From positions 1 to 64,000 of the forward strand of contig NZ_JARXIA010000004.1 of NCBI RefSeq assembly GCF_031127875.1: 64,000 nucleotides of DNA, in the 5' to 3' direction. Source of the stretch: Pelagicoccus sp. SDUM812005. Lineage in GTDB: Bacteria > Verrucomicrobiota > Verrucomicrobiia > Opitutales > Opitutaceae. Made by a program: the position numbers and the translations under genes. Below are positions 35,532-45,004 of the stretch, piece by piece (within the stretch, counting starts at the first letter, position 1; each line of letters starts with the position of its first letter). The notes under the pieces are model-generated. The model saw only the letters and a program-made list of their open reading frames with translations, made no database searches and had not been told where the DNA came from.

Positions 35532-37388
35532 ATGATCGCTAAGTCTCTCTCCCTTCTTTGCCTCGCCCCATTTGTCGGTTTCGAATTGATGGCTGACGAT
35601 GCGATCTCATTTTTGGAAGCCTCGAACGAAATCATTCCTTTGGAGGATCGTTCGCGGCGGAAATGGGACACGCCGATCCTCGCCGATCTGGATCAGGACG
35701 GGCTGATGGATATTATTCTCACCGACCATTCCTATCGAGTGAACCTGCATTGGAACTTGGGCGGACGGTTTTCGGAAGCCGTCGTGGTCGAGGCGGGCGA
35801 TATCCACGGAGCGACCGCGGGCGACTACGATCGCGATGGCAAGCTGGACTTGGTCATCTATCCCGGTGGCGGCAACGGCAGCAATCCACGCCAGCCCAAA
35901 GTGTTCCACTTCGACGGTCGTCAGATAGAGGAGGGCAAGACGTTCGATACGATGGTGCCGACGCGTGGACGGGTGGTGAAGCTGGTCGACTTTAATCAGG
36001 ATGGGCAGCTCGAGCTGCTGGCCAATGGCTTCGGGCAGGCCAAGACCGATCAGATTCAGAAAGGGGCCAATTTCGTCTACGCGCTTAACGAGGTCGGCGA
36101 GTTCCAGCTCGCGGCGCGGCTGACCCATAGCGACCGGCTCACCTATCGCATGTTGGTCACCGACACCAACAACGATCGCGAGTTCGATGTCGTGATCTAC
36201 GGCGGGCGGGGACCGGTGGCCTTGGCCCATGGTGGCGTGGGCTTGGCGTTTTCAGCCGCGAGCGATGAGACGCTAGGCGATTTGAAGGCATTGTCCGACG
36301 CCTCCGCTATCGTCGAAATCGATTTTGACAACGATGGCGACCTCGACCTGTTCGTAACCCGATCCGAGCACCCCTTCCACAACCATAGCTACCTCGATGA
36401 AGAATGTGGTTGTTTCGCCTTTTTCTCCCGTTTCAATCCCTTGGAAATCGAGGAGCTGAAGATCGAAGGCGACATGGTCTTCGAGAATCTGCAGATGGCG
36501 TTTCCGCACTTCGATGTATTGGTGGGCGAGGAGAAACGTTTGCTCGAGTTCGAGGTGGATAGGCACGGACACAAGGACTTCCGTTTGACTCCTGAGGAAG
36601 CGGCAGGCTGGCCGGAGGAACGGGACCGCAAGGCCTTGTATATCGGTTATCTCGGAGAGCAGAATTGGCGTATCCTCTCCGATACGAATTCGCCCACCTC
36701 CGGTGTCATTCGCAACGTGATATCCATGCCTGATACGCTGCCTCCCGAGCCGATGCCAGCGGCTTTGCTGGAAAATCGTGACGGAACGTTTGTCGACGTA
36801 TCGGAAGCGATGGGAATTTCCATCGCGGAGCAAACCACAGGCTGCGCGGTTGGGGATTTCGACAATGATGGTTGGTCCGACCTTTTCATTGTTCGCTACG
36901 GGAACTCAGCTTCTACGAACGAGCAGCTCTTGTATCGAAATAATGGAGGTAAAGGCTTCGAACGGGTTGAGAGTCATGGAATCGTGTCGCAGGAGCTAGG
37001 AGCCACCGGTATGGCGGCGGAAGCCTTCGACTACGATATGGATGGCGATCTCGATATCATGTACAGCAACGAGCGCGGCCGCTGGCACTTGTTCACCAAC
37101 GAGCTGGAGCCAAGCGGAAACCGCTTCCTCAAAGTCAGCGTGGGCGATTCGCCATCGGGCGCGGCCACCGCTTTGGGCGCTGAATTGGAGGTCCGCGTTG
37201 GCGACAAGATCTATAAGCGCCGCGTCGGCCAAACCTCTTCGTCCTATGGACAGCCGCTTAATACCGTCTTGCACGTAGGTCTAGGAGCGGTCGAGAGCGT
37301 CGATGCGGCGACTGTGCGGTGGACCAACGGCGAGACCCAAACGCTCAAGGTAGAGAGCCTCGACGTCGTGGTGAATGCCGGCGAATAG
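35532..37388 (+). CDS. Secreted FG-GAP/VCBS beta-propeller protein with ASPIC/UnbV C-terminus (second copy)
   Basis: 618 residues, starting 13 bp after the SMP-30 gene, with a signal peptide (AKSLSLLCLAPFVGFELMAD). Calcium-loop repeats include ADLDQDGLMDIIL, GDYDRDGKLDLVI, DFNQDGQLELLA, DFDNDGDLDLFVT, GDFDNDGWSDLFI and DYDMDGDLDIMY, ending in the ASPIC/UnbV module (ALGAELEVRVGDKIYKRRVG...LHVGLG). It is co-linear with the protein at 32537 (for example RKWDTPILADLDQDG versus RKWESPIVADLDQDG), so both came from one duplication around the SMP-30 gene. No catalytic motif recognised. Confidence 0.8.
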   Translation: MIAKSLSLLCLAPFVGFELMADDAISFLEASNEIIPLEDRSRRKWDTPILADLDQDGLMDIILTDHSYRVNLHWNLGGRFSEAVVVEAGDIHGATAGDYDRDGKLDLVIYPGGGNGSNPRQPKVFHFDGRQIEEGKTFDTMVPTRGRVVKLVDFNQDGQLELLANGFGQAKTDQIQKGANFVYALNEVGEFQLAARLTHSDRLTYRMLVTDTNNDREFDVVIYGGRGPVALAHGGVGLAFSAASDETLGDLKALSDASAIVEIDFDNDGDLDLFVTRSEHPFHNHSYLDEECGCFAFFSRFNPLEIEELKIEGDMVFENLQMAFPHFDVLVGEEKRLLEFEVDRHGHKDFRLTPEEAAGWPEERDRKALYIGYLGEQNWRILSDTNSPTSGVIRNVISMPDTLPPEPMPAALLENRDGTFVDVSEAMGISIAEQTTGCAVGDFDNDGWSDLFIVRYGNSASTNEQLLYRNNGGKGFERVESHGIVSQELGATGMAAEAFDYDMDGDLDIMYSNERGRWHLFTNELEPSGNRFLKVSVGDSPSGAATALGAELEVRVGDKIYKRRVGQTSSSYGQPLNTVLHVGLGAVESVDAATVRWTNGETQTLKVESLDVVVNAGE

Positions 37389-37416
37389 CAAACTCAACTT
37401 CAACCTTCCCCTTTTT

Positions 37417-39831
37417 ATGGAATCCCTAGTTAAGGCTCTCTCAGCATTGCTGCTGACACTCACTTTTGTTGCTTGCTCGCATGGGCCAGCCGCAAGCACT
37501 GCTTTATCTTTACCGGGAACGGAAATGAGCGACTACGAACGGAAAGCTCGGGTGAAGCAGCAGACTCTGCTGGGGATGATGGAGGAGGCGAAGGCCAAGG
37601 GGGTAGACGTGACGCGAGAGGAGACGGTGGTCTGGTTTTCGGAGCAGTTTCTGAAGTTCGCGAATTGGGATGAAGAGAACGTGGAAGCGGTTGAAAGGCT
37701 TTTTGGATACGAACGCTATTATGCTCAGGACAAGGAGCGGCTTGCTGCGGAGCTGCCTGACTTTGAGCGAAAGAAGGTTATCGAGATTCTGGAGAAGGGG
37801 ATCGAGACGCTGGGCAAAGAGTTGCGGGGCGAGATCAAGCGACGGCCCGTGAACAAGGTCGATTGGCAGAACACAGTCGCGGGGGATAACATGTTCGTCA
37901 GCAATGGTAAGCCCATCTTTCCCTACGACTATTTTTCCAAAACGGTAGGGCAGCCGCTGACCAACACCGATATCTACAACGACCACTTGGGCGCGATCTA
38001 CCACGGCGGCGAGAATCTGTATCCAGTGGATCACGACCGAGCGATCAATTCGTTTCTGCTGAAGGAAGACGGCACCTTCGATGAAGAGTTGCTGAAAGAG
38101 CTGACCGGAATTCCGGATACGAATATCGGTTTTCTGATCTATTGGAAGATGGGGATCCCGAAGTGGGTGGAAGAGCGTGAACCTGAGGTGCGTAAAGGGC
38201 GCTCTCTCTTCACTGGTTTCGACATTGATAACCCGTTGGTTCGGGAAGTATGGGGAAAGATTATCCGTCATACTGGCGAGCTCACCAAAGGGAAGAAGGT
38301 CACCGAATTGGGCTATATCTTTTCCAATGAACCACACTGGTTCGCAGAAAAGGGTGGCCCGTTCGAGCGTCAAGACGAGATGACCTCCCTTTCGTCCTAC
38401 ACGATCAGGAAATTCCAGGATTGGCTGAGGAAAAAGTATCAGGGCGACATCGACGCTTTGAATGCGAATTGGGAGCGTTCGTTCGAAGACTTCTCCGATG
38501 TCGAGATCGAGATACGCATGGACACGGCTTTGCGTGGAAAACCGATTTGGTATGACTTCTGTCGATACAATATGGACCGCAGCACCGAGTGGTTCACGTT
38601 TGTGCAGGATGAGCTGCATTCGGTGAATCCTGAAGCCGATACCCATATCAAGATCTGGCCGCGCTCGTTCATTGAGGACTGGCGTTCGCACGGTATCGAT
38701 GTGGAAGCGCTCACCGAGCTGACAACCATGATCGGACACGACGCGAAGGCTTTGGGTAGTCCGAGTATTAGGCCTAGGTTTTCCTCAGAGTGGAACGAAA
38801 AATACGCTTATTACTGGTCGGGCATGGGCTTCCTGCACGATTTCCTCGAATCGGTCTCGCCTGATAAGATCAATGTAAACTCCGAGTCGCACTTTCTGTC
38901 TTCCGGCATGTGGCGCGACATGGATCCTCGCACGAGCTACGTACGCAGTGTCTACTGGCTGGCGACGCTGCAAGGCATGGACGCCAACATGGGTTGGTTT
39001 TGGGCCCGCGATCCAGACGGCTCTCCGGAAGATCGACTGGAGGGCGAACTCAACTTTTTCGATCCCGGCCTAGGTGGAGCCTTTGCAGGGTCGAACAACC
39101 AGCAACCGCATGTGGCCAACGAAGTGACTCAGGTGATGTTCGACTTGAACAGTTTCTCGGAAGAAATCATTGCCTTGCGTGAACAGCGTCGCCCGCTGCG
39201 TCTCTTTTATTCGGAGACGTCGGCTATCAACATGCCGGACTATGTAACCAAGACCAAGAAACTCTACGACGAGTGCTTCTTCGAGGGCTTCCCGCTCGGC
39301 TTCGTTACGAAGAAAATCCTCCAGAAGCAGGATCATGAAAACTGGGATGTGGTTGTTGTATCCAATAATAAATACGTTACGGATGCCGAGTTTGCGACAT
39401 TGCAGTCCTATTTGGATGAGGGAGGCACCGTTGTCCTAGCTGGTAAGGAGAGCTTGTCGCTCAACGAATATGGCCAGCCGCGCTCAAAGAAACTGGTGGC
39501 TGGCGCGGGAAAGCTGGTACAGCTGGAATCAGGTTCTGACCTGAGGCGCATCAGGCAGGCAGCCCTTGAGGAAGTCGTTGAGATGCCCGCGGTGATGATC
39601 ACCGAAAAGAACGGCAAACCATTCAAGACCGTCACGTGGCGCGTGATTGAGCAGCCCAAGGGCAACTATCTCGTGAACATCTTCAACCTCGGTCACGATG
39701 CTGCTCAGCTGCGCTTGTCGCTCGAAGGTGAGGCGCCTTCGAAGATCACCGACCTGATGACGAGCAATCTGATCGACGCTGACTTCGAATTGGAGAGCGA
39801 AGGGGTGTTGCTGCTCGAGGTGAAACGCTAA
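37417..39831 (+). CDS. Lipoprotein clan-A glycosidase (GH42/GH167-like), tandem copy A
   Basis: 804 residues from the ATG at 37417, which gives a lipoprotein signal peptide with a lipobox-like VAC (C20), so the enzyme is probably membrane-anchored. Residues ~200-590 form a TIM-barrel catalytic region with likely acid/base E305 (SNEPHW) and nucleophile E490 (NSESHF); WFWARDPDGSPEDRLEG follows. Residues ~600-720 (WDVVVVSNNKYVTD, SYLDEGGTVVLAGKESLS) resemble the Rossmann-like trimerisation domain of GH42, and a beta-sandwich closes the protein. The layout matches beta-galactoside-cleaving families; GH167 and GH42 are candidates. It is a tandem paralogue of the next gene, with much higher identity in the C-terminal half. 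Confidence 0.8.
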   Translation: MESLVKALSALLLTLTFVACSHGPAASTALSLPGTEMSDYERKARVKQQTLLGMMEEAKAKGVDVTREETVVWFSEQFLKFANWDEENVEAVERLFGYERYYAQDKERLAAELPDFERKKVIEILEKGIETLGKELRGEIKRRPVNKVDWQNTVAGDNMFVSNGKPIFPYDYFSKTVGQPLTNTDIYNDHLGAIYHGGENLYPVDHDRAINSFLLKEDGTFDEELLKELTGIPDTNIGFLIYWKMGIPKWVEEREPEVRKGRSLFTGFDIDNPLVREVWGKIIRHTGELTKGKKVTELGYIFSNEPHWFAEKGGPFERQDEMTSLSSYTIRKFQDWLRKKYQGDIDALNANWERSFEDFSDVEIEIRMDTALRGKPIWYDFCRYNMDRSTEWFTFVQDELHSVNPEADTHIKIWPRSFIEDWRSHGIDVEALTELTTMIGHDAKALGSPSIRPRFSSEWNEKYAYYWSGMGFLHDFLESVSPDKINVNSESHFLSSGMWRDMDPRTSYVRSVYWLATLQGMDANMGWFWARDPDGSPEDRLEGELNFFDPGLGGAFAGSNNQQPHVANEVTQVMFDLNSFSEEIIALREQRRPLRLFYSETSAINMPDYVTKTKKLYDECFFEGFPLGFVTKKILQKQDHENWDVVVVSNNKYVTDAEFATLQSYLDEGGTVVLAGKESLSLNEYGQPRSKKLVAGAGKLVQLESGSDLRRIRQAALEEVVEMPAVMITEKNGKPFKTVTWRVIEQPKGNYLVNIFNLGHDAAQLRLSLEGEAPSKITDLMTSNLIDADFELESEGVLLLEVKR

Positions 39832-39897
39832 GCTGGCTTCGCTCTAAACAGTGATTTGTGCACTGAAGCCCTGCGTGGCTGTCTTTCGAGAAACGAT

Positions 39898-42267
39898 ATG
39901 AATTTCAAGAAAACCGTACTTCTTGTTCCGTGGCTAACGGCGATCAAACCCTGTTTGGTTTTCGCTCAAGCACACATCAGCGCGTTTGCGGCATCGGATG
40001 ATCTCGAAGAGTTAGCGAGCCAACGAATCGCTGAACTCGAGGCCTTGATGCGTACTGCCGAAAGTCGATCTTTTGATGTGACTCGTGAGGAGACGATCCT
40101 TTGGTTCGCGAAGAATTTTTTGAAGTTCGCGGACTGGGATGAGGCGCATAAGCCCAAGGTTCGAGTTTTTTTTGAAAACTACAGGCCGTTTGCGGAAGAG
40201 GCAGAATTGTACGCTGAGAATCTGCCAAGTTTTCAGCGACAGAAAGTGATCGATATCCTCGAAGGGGGGATCGGTAACTTGAAGGATGTGATAGAGGGTG
40301 ATATCATTCGTAGGCCGGTCTCCAAAGTGGATTGGGAAGGTATTGATGTCGGGGAAAACTACTTTTTGAGTCACGGTAAACCAGTTTTCTTGTACGACTA
40401 TTTTTCGAAGTCGATGGGCATTCCCCGAACGGATGAAAGTATCTACAATGACCACCTCGGCAATATTGTGTCTTTGCCCAGCGTGAATCCTTTCTGGGTT
40501 AAATCCGATGGTGAGCTTCGCAGTGACCTGCTCGATTCGATTCGCGAGATGGATGACGCCCGAGTCGGATACGCTCTTTTGTGGAATAGTAATGTTCCTG
40601 ATTGGGTCAAGGAGGAGGAACCAGAGGTTGAGAAAGGGCGTTCCCTCTTTACCGGATTCGATGTAGATAACCCTTTGATGCGCGATATCTGGGGCGAGAT
40701 CGTGAGGAAAGTCGGAGAAGTATCAAAGGGGATGAATGCCATCAAGATGGGCTTTATCCTTTCGAACGAGCCGCACTGGTTCTCGGAGAAGGGGCATTGG
40801 ACGCAGGGGTTTAGGGAAATGACGGAAATCTCGTCCTACACGGTAGCCAAGTTTCGTAGATGGCTTGAGGCGAAGTACGGTGGAGATCTCTCGGAGGTGA
40901 ACCTGAACTGGCGAACCGACTTTGACTCGTTTTCGGCGATCACGGTTGAGATACCCCTCGACCCTGAGATACGCGGCGAGCCGCTCTGGTATGACTGGTG
41001 TCGGTTCAATATGGACCGGGGAATTGATTGGTTCACCTATTTGCAGGGCGAGCTCTTGAGAGGGAATCCGCAAGCGGATACCAGCATCAAGATCATGCCT
41101 GACCTGTTCACGGAAAACAATCGTTCTCATGGCATTGACCTGGAGGCGTTGACGGAATTGACGACGATGATTGGCGATGATGCGAAGACCCGGGGGAGAG
41201 ATTTGCGTCGAAGTCAGCCTGAAGAGTGGGAGGAACGATACGCGTATTTCTGGGAAGAACTAGCGGTGAGCTACGACTTCATGGAGTCGGTCGCTCCGGA
41301 CAAAATTCATATCAATTCCGAAACTCATTTCCTATCAAGTTCGTGGTGGCGTGAGTTGGATACTTCGGTGGACTATGTACGGAGCAGTTTCTGGTTGGCA
41401 ACCTTGATGGGGATGGACGCGGGGCTGACTTGGTTTTGGGCCCGGGATCCGGATGGCTCACCCGAGGATCGTCTGGAGGGAGACTTGGATTTCTTCGATC
41501 CTGCGATGGCGGGGGCGTATGCGGCATCAACGGCGATGCAGCCGCAAGTAGCTAACGAGCTAACTCAAGTGATGTTCGACCTAAACAGTTTCTCGGAAGA
41601 GATCGTCGCCCTGCGGGAACAGCGTCGCCCCCTGCGCTTCTTCTATTCGGAGACCTCGGCCATCAATACCAGAGACTACATGACGAAGCTCAACAAGCTC
41701 TACGAAGAGTGCTTCTTCGAAGGCTTCCCGCTCGGTTTCGTTACCGAGAACATACTTAAGAAGCAGGACCAAAGCAGCTGGGATGTGGTGGTTGTCTCCA
41801 ACAATAAATACGTGACGGATGCCGAGTTCGCAGCCTTGCAGTCCTATTTGGATGAAGGGGGCACCGTTGTGCTCGCGGACAGGGAGAGCTTGTCGCTCAA
41901 CGAATATGGTCATCCGCGCTCAGAGAAATTGTTGGTCGGTAGTGGAAAACTGGTACAGCTGGAAGCAGGATCTGACTTGAGGCGCATCAAACAGGCGGCC
42001 CTCGAGGAAGTCGCCGAGATGCCGACGGTGATTATCACCGAAAAGAACGGCAAGCCCTTCAAGACCGTCACTTGGCGCGTCGTGCAACAGCCCAACGGCA
42101 ACTACCTGGTGAATCTCTTAAACCTCGGTCACACTGAAACTCAGCTGCACTTGTCTGTCAAAGGCGGTACCACCGCACTGATTACCGACCTGATGACAAG
42201 TAATGCGGTCGATGCTAATTTCAAATTGGAGCCTTTAGGCGTGCTGCTGCTTGAGGTGAAAGAGTAG
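39898..42267 (+). CDS. Secreted clan-A glycosidase (GH42/GH167-like), tandem copy B
   Basis: 789 residues from the ATG at 39898, where a signal peptide (VLLVPWLTAIKPCLVFAQA) begins; an upstream in-frame GTG at 39856 is unlikely. Likely acid/base is E291 (SNEPHW) and nucleophile E475 (NSETHF). The domain order is as in copy A. From residue ~530 onward the two proteins are nearly identical (SLSEEI-VALREQRRPLR region, SNNKYVTDAEFA, NGKPFKTVTWRV), whereas the N-terminal thirds differ at roughly half of positions. It appears to lack the lipobox of copy A, so one copy may be anchored and the other soluble. It ends the P7 operon. Substrate inferred to be a galactan oligosaccharide. Confidence 0.8.
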   Translation: MNFKKTVLLVPWLTAIKPCLVFAQAHISAFAASDDLEELASQRIAELEALMRTAESRSFDVTREETILWFAKNFLKFADWDEAHKPKVRVFFENYRPFAEEAELYAENLPSFQRQKVIDILEGGIGNLKDVIEGDIIRRPVSKVDWEGIDVGENYFLSHGKPVFLYDYFSKSMGIPRTDESIYNDHLGNIVSLPSVNPFWVKSDGELRSDLLDSIREMDDARVGYALLWNSNVPDWVKEEEPEVEKGRSLFTGFDVDNPLMRDIWGEIVRKVGEVSKGMNAIKMGFILSNEPHWFSEKGHWTQGFREMTEISSYTVAKFRRWLEAKYGGDLSEVNLNWRTDFDSFSAITVEIPLDPEIRGEPLWYDWCRFNMDRGIDWFTYLQGELLRGNPQADTSIKIMPDLFTENNRSHGIDLEALTELTTMIGDDAKTRGRDLRRSQPEEWEERYAYFWEELAVSYDFMESVAPDKIHINSETHFLSSSWWRELDTSVDYVRSSFWLATLMGMDAGLTWFWARDPDGSPEDRLEGDLDFFDPAMAGAYAASTAMQPQVANELTQVMFDLNSFSEEIVALREQRRPLRFFYSETSAINTRDYMTKLNKLYEECFFEGFPLGFVTENILKKQDQSSWDVVVVSNNKYVTDAEFAALQSYLDEGGTVVLADRESLSLNEYGHPRSEKLLVGSGKLVQLEAGSDLRRIKQAALEEVAEMPTVIITEKNGKPFKTVTWRVVQQPNGNYLVNLLNLGHTETQLHLSVKGGTTALITDLMTSNAVDANFKLEPLGVLLLEVKE

Positions 42268-42728
42268 ACGATGCTCTAGAATACAGGATATACTTTAAGA
42301 GTAGCGATAACTCTTTTAGTTGGTCTGCTTTGCTACCTGTTAATAGTAGCTAGGTCTAGCTGTACGAAGGTATGGGACAGCTTCTGTTTCGTTAGGGAAG
42401 GGGAGAGGTTTGTTTGCTGGAGCGTCCGATGTCCAGTTTGCTTGAACTTGCAAACGTGGGTGAGGGTTGAATACGTTTGTCGCATGAAGTGTGGCGCGGG
42501 GCAGCCTTTTTCTCTACCTCGCGAACACATTGCAGCATCTACTGCTATTCGCTTCGGCGAAAGTTGCGCGGTGAGCGTACTTCGGAGCTTTGGGAGATCG
42601 TTCGAAGGGGTCGTTTTCCGCACTGCCCGGATCACTCGTCTTTTGTCTGTCTGGCAGAATCGTATGCCTCTTTGCTCGGGCAGATTTTCGAGAAGATTCT
42701 GTAGCGCGAAGTAAGCGGGTTTGGCGTT
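42268..42728. other. Spacer between the two regions, no supported gene
   Basis: No gene or operator was recognised. Short plus-strand frames at 42442-42714 and 42477-42704 have no identifiable domain and overlap each other. The segment separates the P7 operon from leftward-reading genes and may contain decayed sequence. Confidence 0.5.
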
Positions 42729-43228
42729 TTAGTCTCGCTTGAAGAAGACAACCTTGGAGGTTCTCGTCGCTTCGCCAGGCGTCGGCGTCGCTGATATCCA
42801 GACGTTCCAGCCCACGGCGCCGTTCTCCCGATGCTCGAGCAAGGTTGTTAAAACCGCTGCGAAGGTCTCAGCTTGCTGCTCTAGGTCTTCGTTTTCCTCG
42901 GTGAGCCACGCGTTCATCTCGGTGACGTGGAAGGAAAGCTCGTTGGCGTGAGCCTATTCGATGAGATCGTGTAGACGCTCAAGGTTTTCGGAGTTATGTA
43001 GTTGAACTCGATTCAGAATGACGCCTGGTTTGCGTGATATTCGTTCCCAGCCTGTTGTATCACCGATGTGAATACGATAATCAGTGTATTTGTCAGCCAT
43101 GATTTCGCGAATACGGCGACCTTCCGGTTCGGAGAGTCTCGAGAAGTCGCTGCAAGCTGACGCAAGTAGCGACATCATAGGAATAGAGGCAGCTTTTTTG
43201 TTGGGAGTAGAGGGATTGCGACCGGAGT
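42729..43228 (-). pseudogene. Decayed GH10-like glycosidase fragment with in-frame stop
   Basis: On the minus strand one frame reads leftward from the GH32 stop to 42729, interrupted by a TAG at 42954-42956. The flanking sequence joins without shift: RVQLHNSENLERLHDLIE, stop, AHANELSFHVTEMNAWL, then AVLTTLLEHRENGAVGWNVW. FHVTEMNAW resembles the catalytic nucleophile strand of GH10 xylanases (TELD) and GWNVW the following strand, so this is the C-terminal part of a clan-A glycosidase. The N-terminal half is missing. It follows GH32 directly and was probably the last gene of that operon. Family assignment is moderate; decay is clear if the sequence is correct. Confidence 0.55.
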
Positions 43229-44914
43229 CTATTTCCAGATGGAATTCATTTCGTAAATCTCCAGCTTGCGTAGGAGGTTCTGCGAATCGTTTGACCAATC
43301 GGGAGAGCGGGAGAAGGCTTTTACGTGCAGATTTTCCGTATCCGATATGTGGTGATCTACAATGTAGGCACGCCCGTCGTTGCCGAAAATTTCTATGCTG
43401 GTTCGGTCAACGATGACCTCAAGGGTTATCTTGTTGTCGATGGGCCGAAGGTAGGCGTTTTGTAGGTAGTAATCGAGGGCATTGTACTTCAGCTCGTATC
43501 CGTTTATGACGAGTCCGAAATCGAAGTCGCCAAGGAGCTCAAACTCCGCCTTTATGTGTAGTTCTCTCGCTTGGACGCCGGTATCGAGAGGGATTCCTGT
43601 TTTCAGGACTTGGTTTGTCCAAGTGTGCTTTTTGCCATGCAGCAATTCGATCTCCTCGATGGGGCGAGGCAGCATGCGGATGCCATCTGGAGTCGTGACG
43701 AGCCTCAGTTCACATGGAAAGAGCATGAGCTGGTTGAAGGGCATTCCTGGCGAAGCGATCCCGCGTCCCCATGCGACCTGGATACGGCGTCCGTCGGGCG
43801 TGTTGTTGTAGGTTTGGGAAGCGTGGAATTTTCCTTTGAAGAAGAGCTGGCGCTCCGTTTGTGGAGTAAAGGTCTTTCCGTCAAAGGCGCCGAGACGGTA
43901 TTGACCGTTTCCTCCGTATATAACCCAGAGCTTGTGGTTCGGGTCGTTGTCGACCGCTAGTTCAAACAGTTCAGGGCACTCGAAGAACTCGGAGACTTTG
44001 GATTGGTATTGCCAGCTCTTGAGGTCGGAGGAGGTGTAGATCTGCAGGGCGCGGTCGTGGTGGTCGTAGCCATCTGAGGTTTGTTTCAAGGTCTCGTCGT
44101 AGAGGACCATGACCCAGTGTTGGCCCTGCTCGTACCAAAAAATCTTGGGGTCACGCCCTTGGTGTTCGATGACGGGGTTGCCTTCGTATTGCTGAAAAGT
44201 AATGCCGCCATCGAGGCTGTAAGCGATGCATTCGCCTCTGCCGGTGCTGGTGTAGGCGATGACGAGCGGCGGGTTGTCGGGGGATCCGAAGCCGGAGGTA
44301 TTCTTTTTGTCGATGACCGCAGCTCCAGAATACGCCATGTCTCCGTATGTGGGAGGGGATAGAGCGATGGGGAGTTCCTCCCAGTGTATCAGGTCTTTGC
44401 TCACTGCATGCCCCCAATGCATGTTGCCCCAATTCCATCCATAGGGGTTGTGCTGGTAGTAGAGGTGGTAGGTGCCGTCTTGATACACCAGTCCATTAGG
44501 GTCATTGAGCCAGCCCCGTTTGGAAGTGAAGTGGAGCTGGGGTCGAAGGCTTTCGCTATAGACTGTATCCGCATTTTGGATCTCTTGGGAAAGGTAAGGT
44601 TTTGCGTGTTCCTGCTGCAGCGTTTTTTCGAAGAAGATCTCGAGGGTTTTTCCTTGGTGGCCCGACAGGTCGTAGGGGACCCAAAAATCAGGTTCAGTGG
44701 ATCCCATCTGTATATCGAACTCGCTGAGCGTTGTCCCCTCCACTTCGAGTCGAACGCGTTGGGTCGGAAGCTCGTTGTCGACAGGGAGGTTGACGATGGG
44801 GTGGTCTATTGAATAGGTTAGTTTTTCTTGAGCCGTAAGCGTTCCAGTGAGGACCGCTGCAAAGAGAATGAAAGCTCGATTCCGTGTTTGTGGGACATTG
44901 CGAGAACGAAACAT
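43229..44914 (-). CDS. Secreted GH32 fructan hydrolase
   Basis: 561 residues with a signal peptide ending near LTGTLTAQE. The five-bladed propeller motifs are present: nucleophile D138 in WLNDPNG, RDP at 254-256, and acid/base E312 in FECPEL. An extra N-terminal beta domain (~30-120) precedes the propeller, and a C-terminal sandwich (~440-560) with DRTSIEIFGNDG completes the family layout. It hydrolyses fructofuranosyl bonds in levan, inulin or sucrose-type oligosaccharides, outside the cytoplasm. It lies 90 bp downstream of the long sulfatase on the same strand, and both are divergent from a LacI regulator. It has no 21-bp operator, so it belongs to a different regulon from Region 1. Confidence 0.93.
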   Translation of the reverse strand: MFRSRNVPQTRNRAFILFAAVLTGTLTAQEKLTYSIDHPIVNLPVDNELPTQRVRLEVEGTTLSEFDIQMGSTEPDFWVPYDLSGHQGKTLEIFFEKTLQQEHAKPYLSQEIQNADTVYSESLRPQLHFTSKRGWLNDPNGLVYQDGTYHLYYQHNPYGWNWGNMHWGHAVSKDLIHWEELPIALSPPTYGDMAYSGAAVIDKKNTSGFGSPDNPPLVIAYTSTGRGECIAYSLDGGITFQQYEGNPVIEHQGRDPKIFWYEQGQHWVMVLYDETLKQTSDGYDHHDRALQIYTSSDLKSWQYQSKVSEFFECPELFELAVDNDPNHKLWVIYGGNGQYRLGAFDGKTFTPQTERQLFFKGKFHASQTYNNTPDGRRIQVAWGRGIASPGMPFNQLMLFPCELRLVTTPDGIRMLPRPIEEIELLHGKKHTWTNQVLKTGIPLDTGVQARELHIKAEFELLGDFDFGLVINGYELKYNALDYYLQNAYLRPIDNKITLEVIVDRTSIEIFGNDGRAYIVDHHISDTENLHVKAFSRSPDWSNDSQNLLRKLEIYEMNSIWK

Positions 44915-45004
44915 GTTGAGATCTATTGAGGTTGGTGTTGGTGGCTCGGAACGGGCTTTGTTGCCTGTCTCGCGTCGCCTCTCTGCCGACTGCGATCAGC
45001 CGGA

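Noticed and set aside
37510-38739. 409-codon antisense open frame across tandem glycosidase A
   Set aside because: Fully inside a well-supported gene, no domain, no start signal.
39858-39863. GTGCAC before the second tandem glycosidase
   Set aside because: No AAAG prefix, no partner 21 bp upstream and no -10 hexamer 22-23 bp downstream.
42442-42714. Plus-strand frames in the spacer after tandem glycosidase B
   Set aside because: Two overlapping frames without domains; neither shows a ribosome site or conserved motif.
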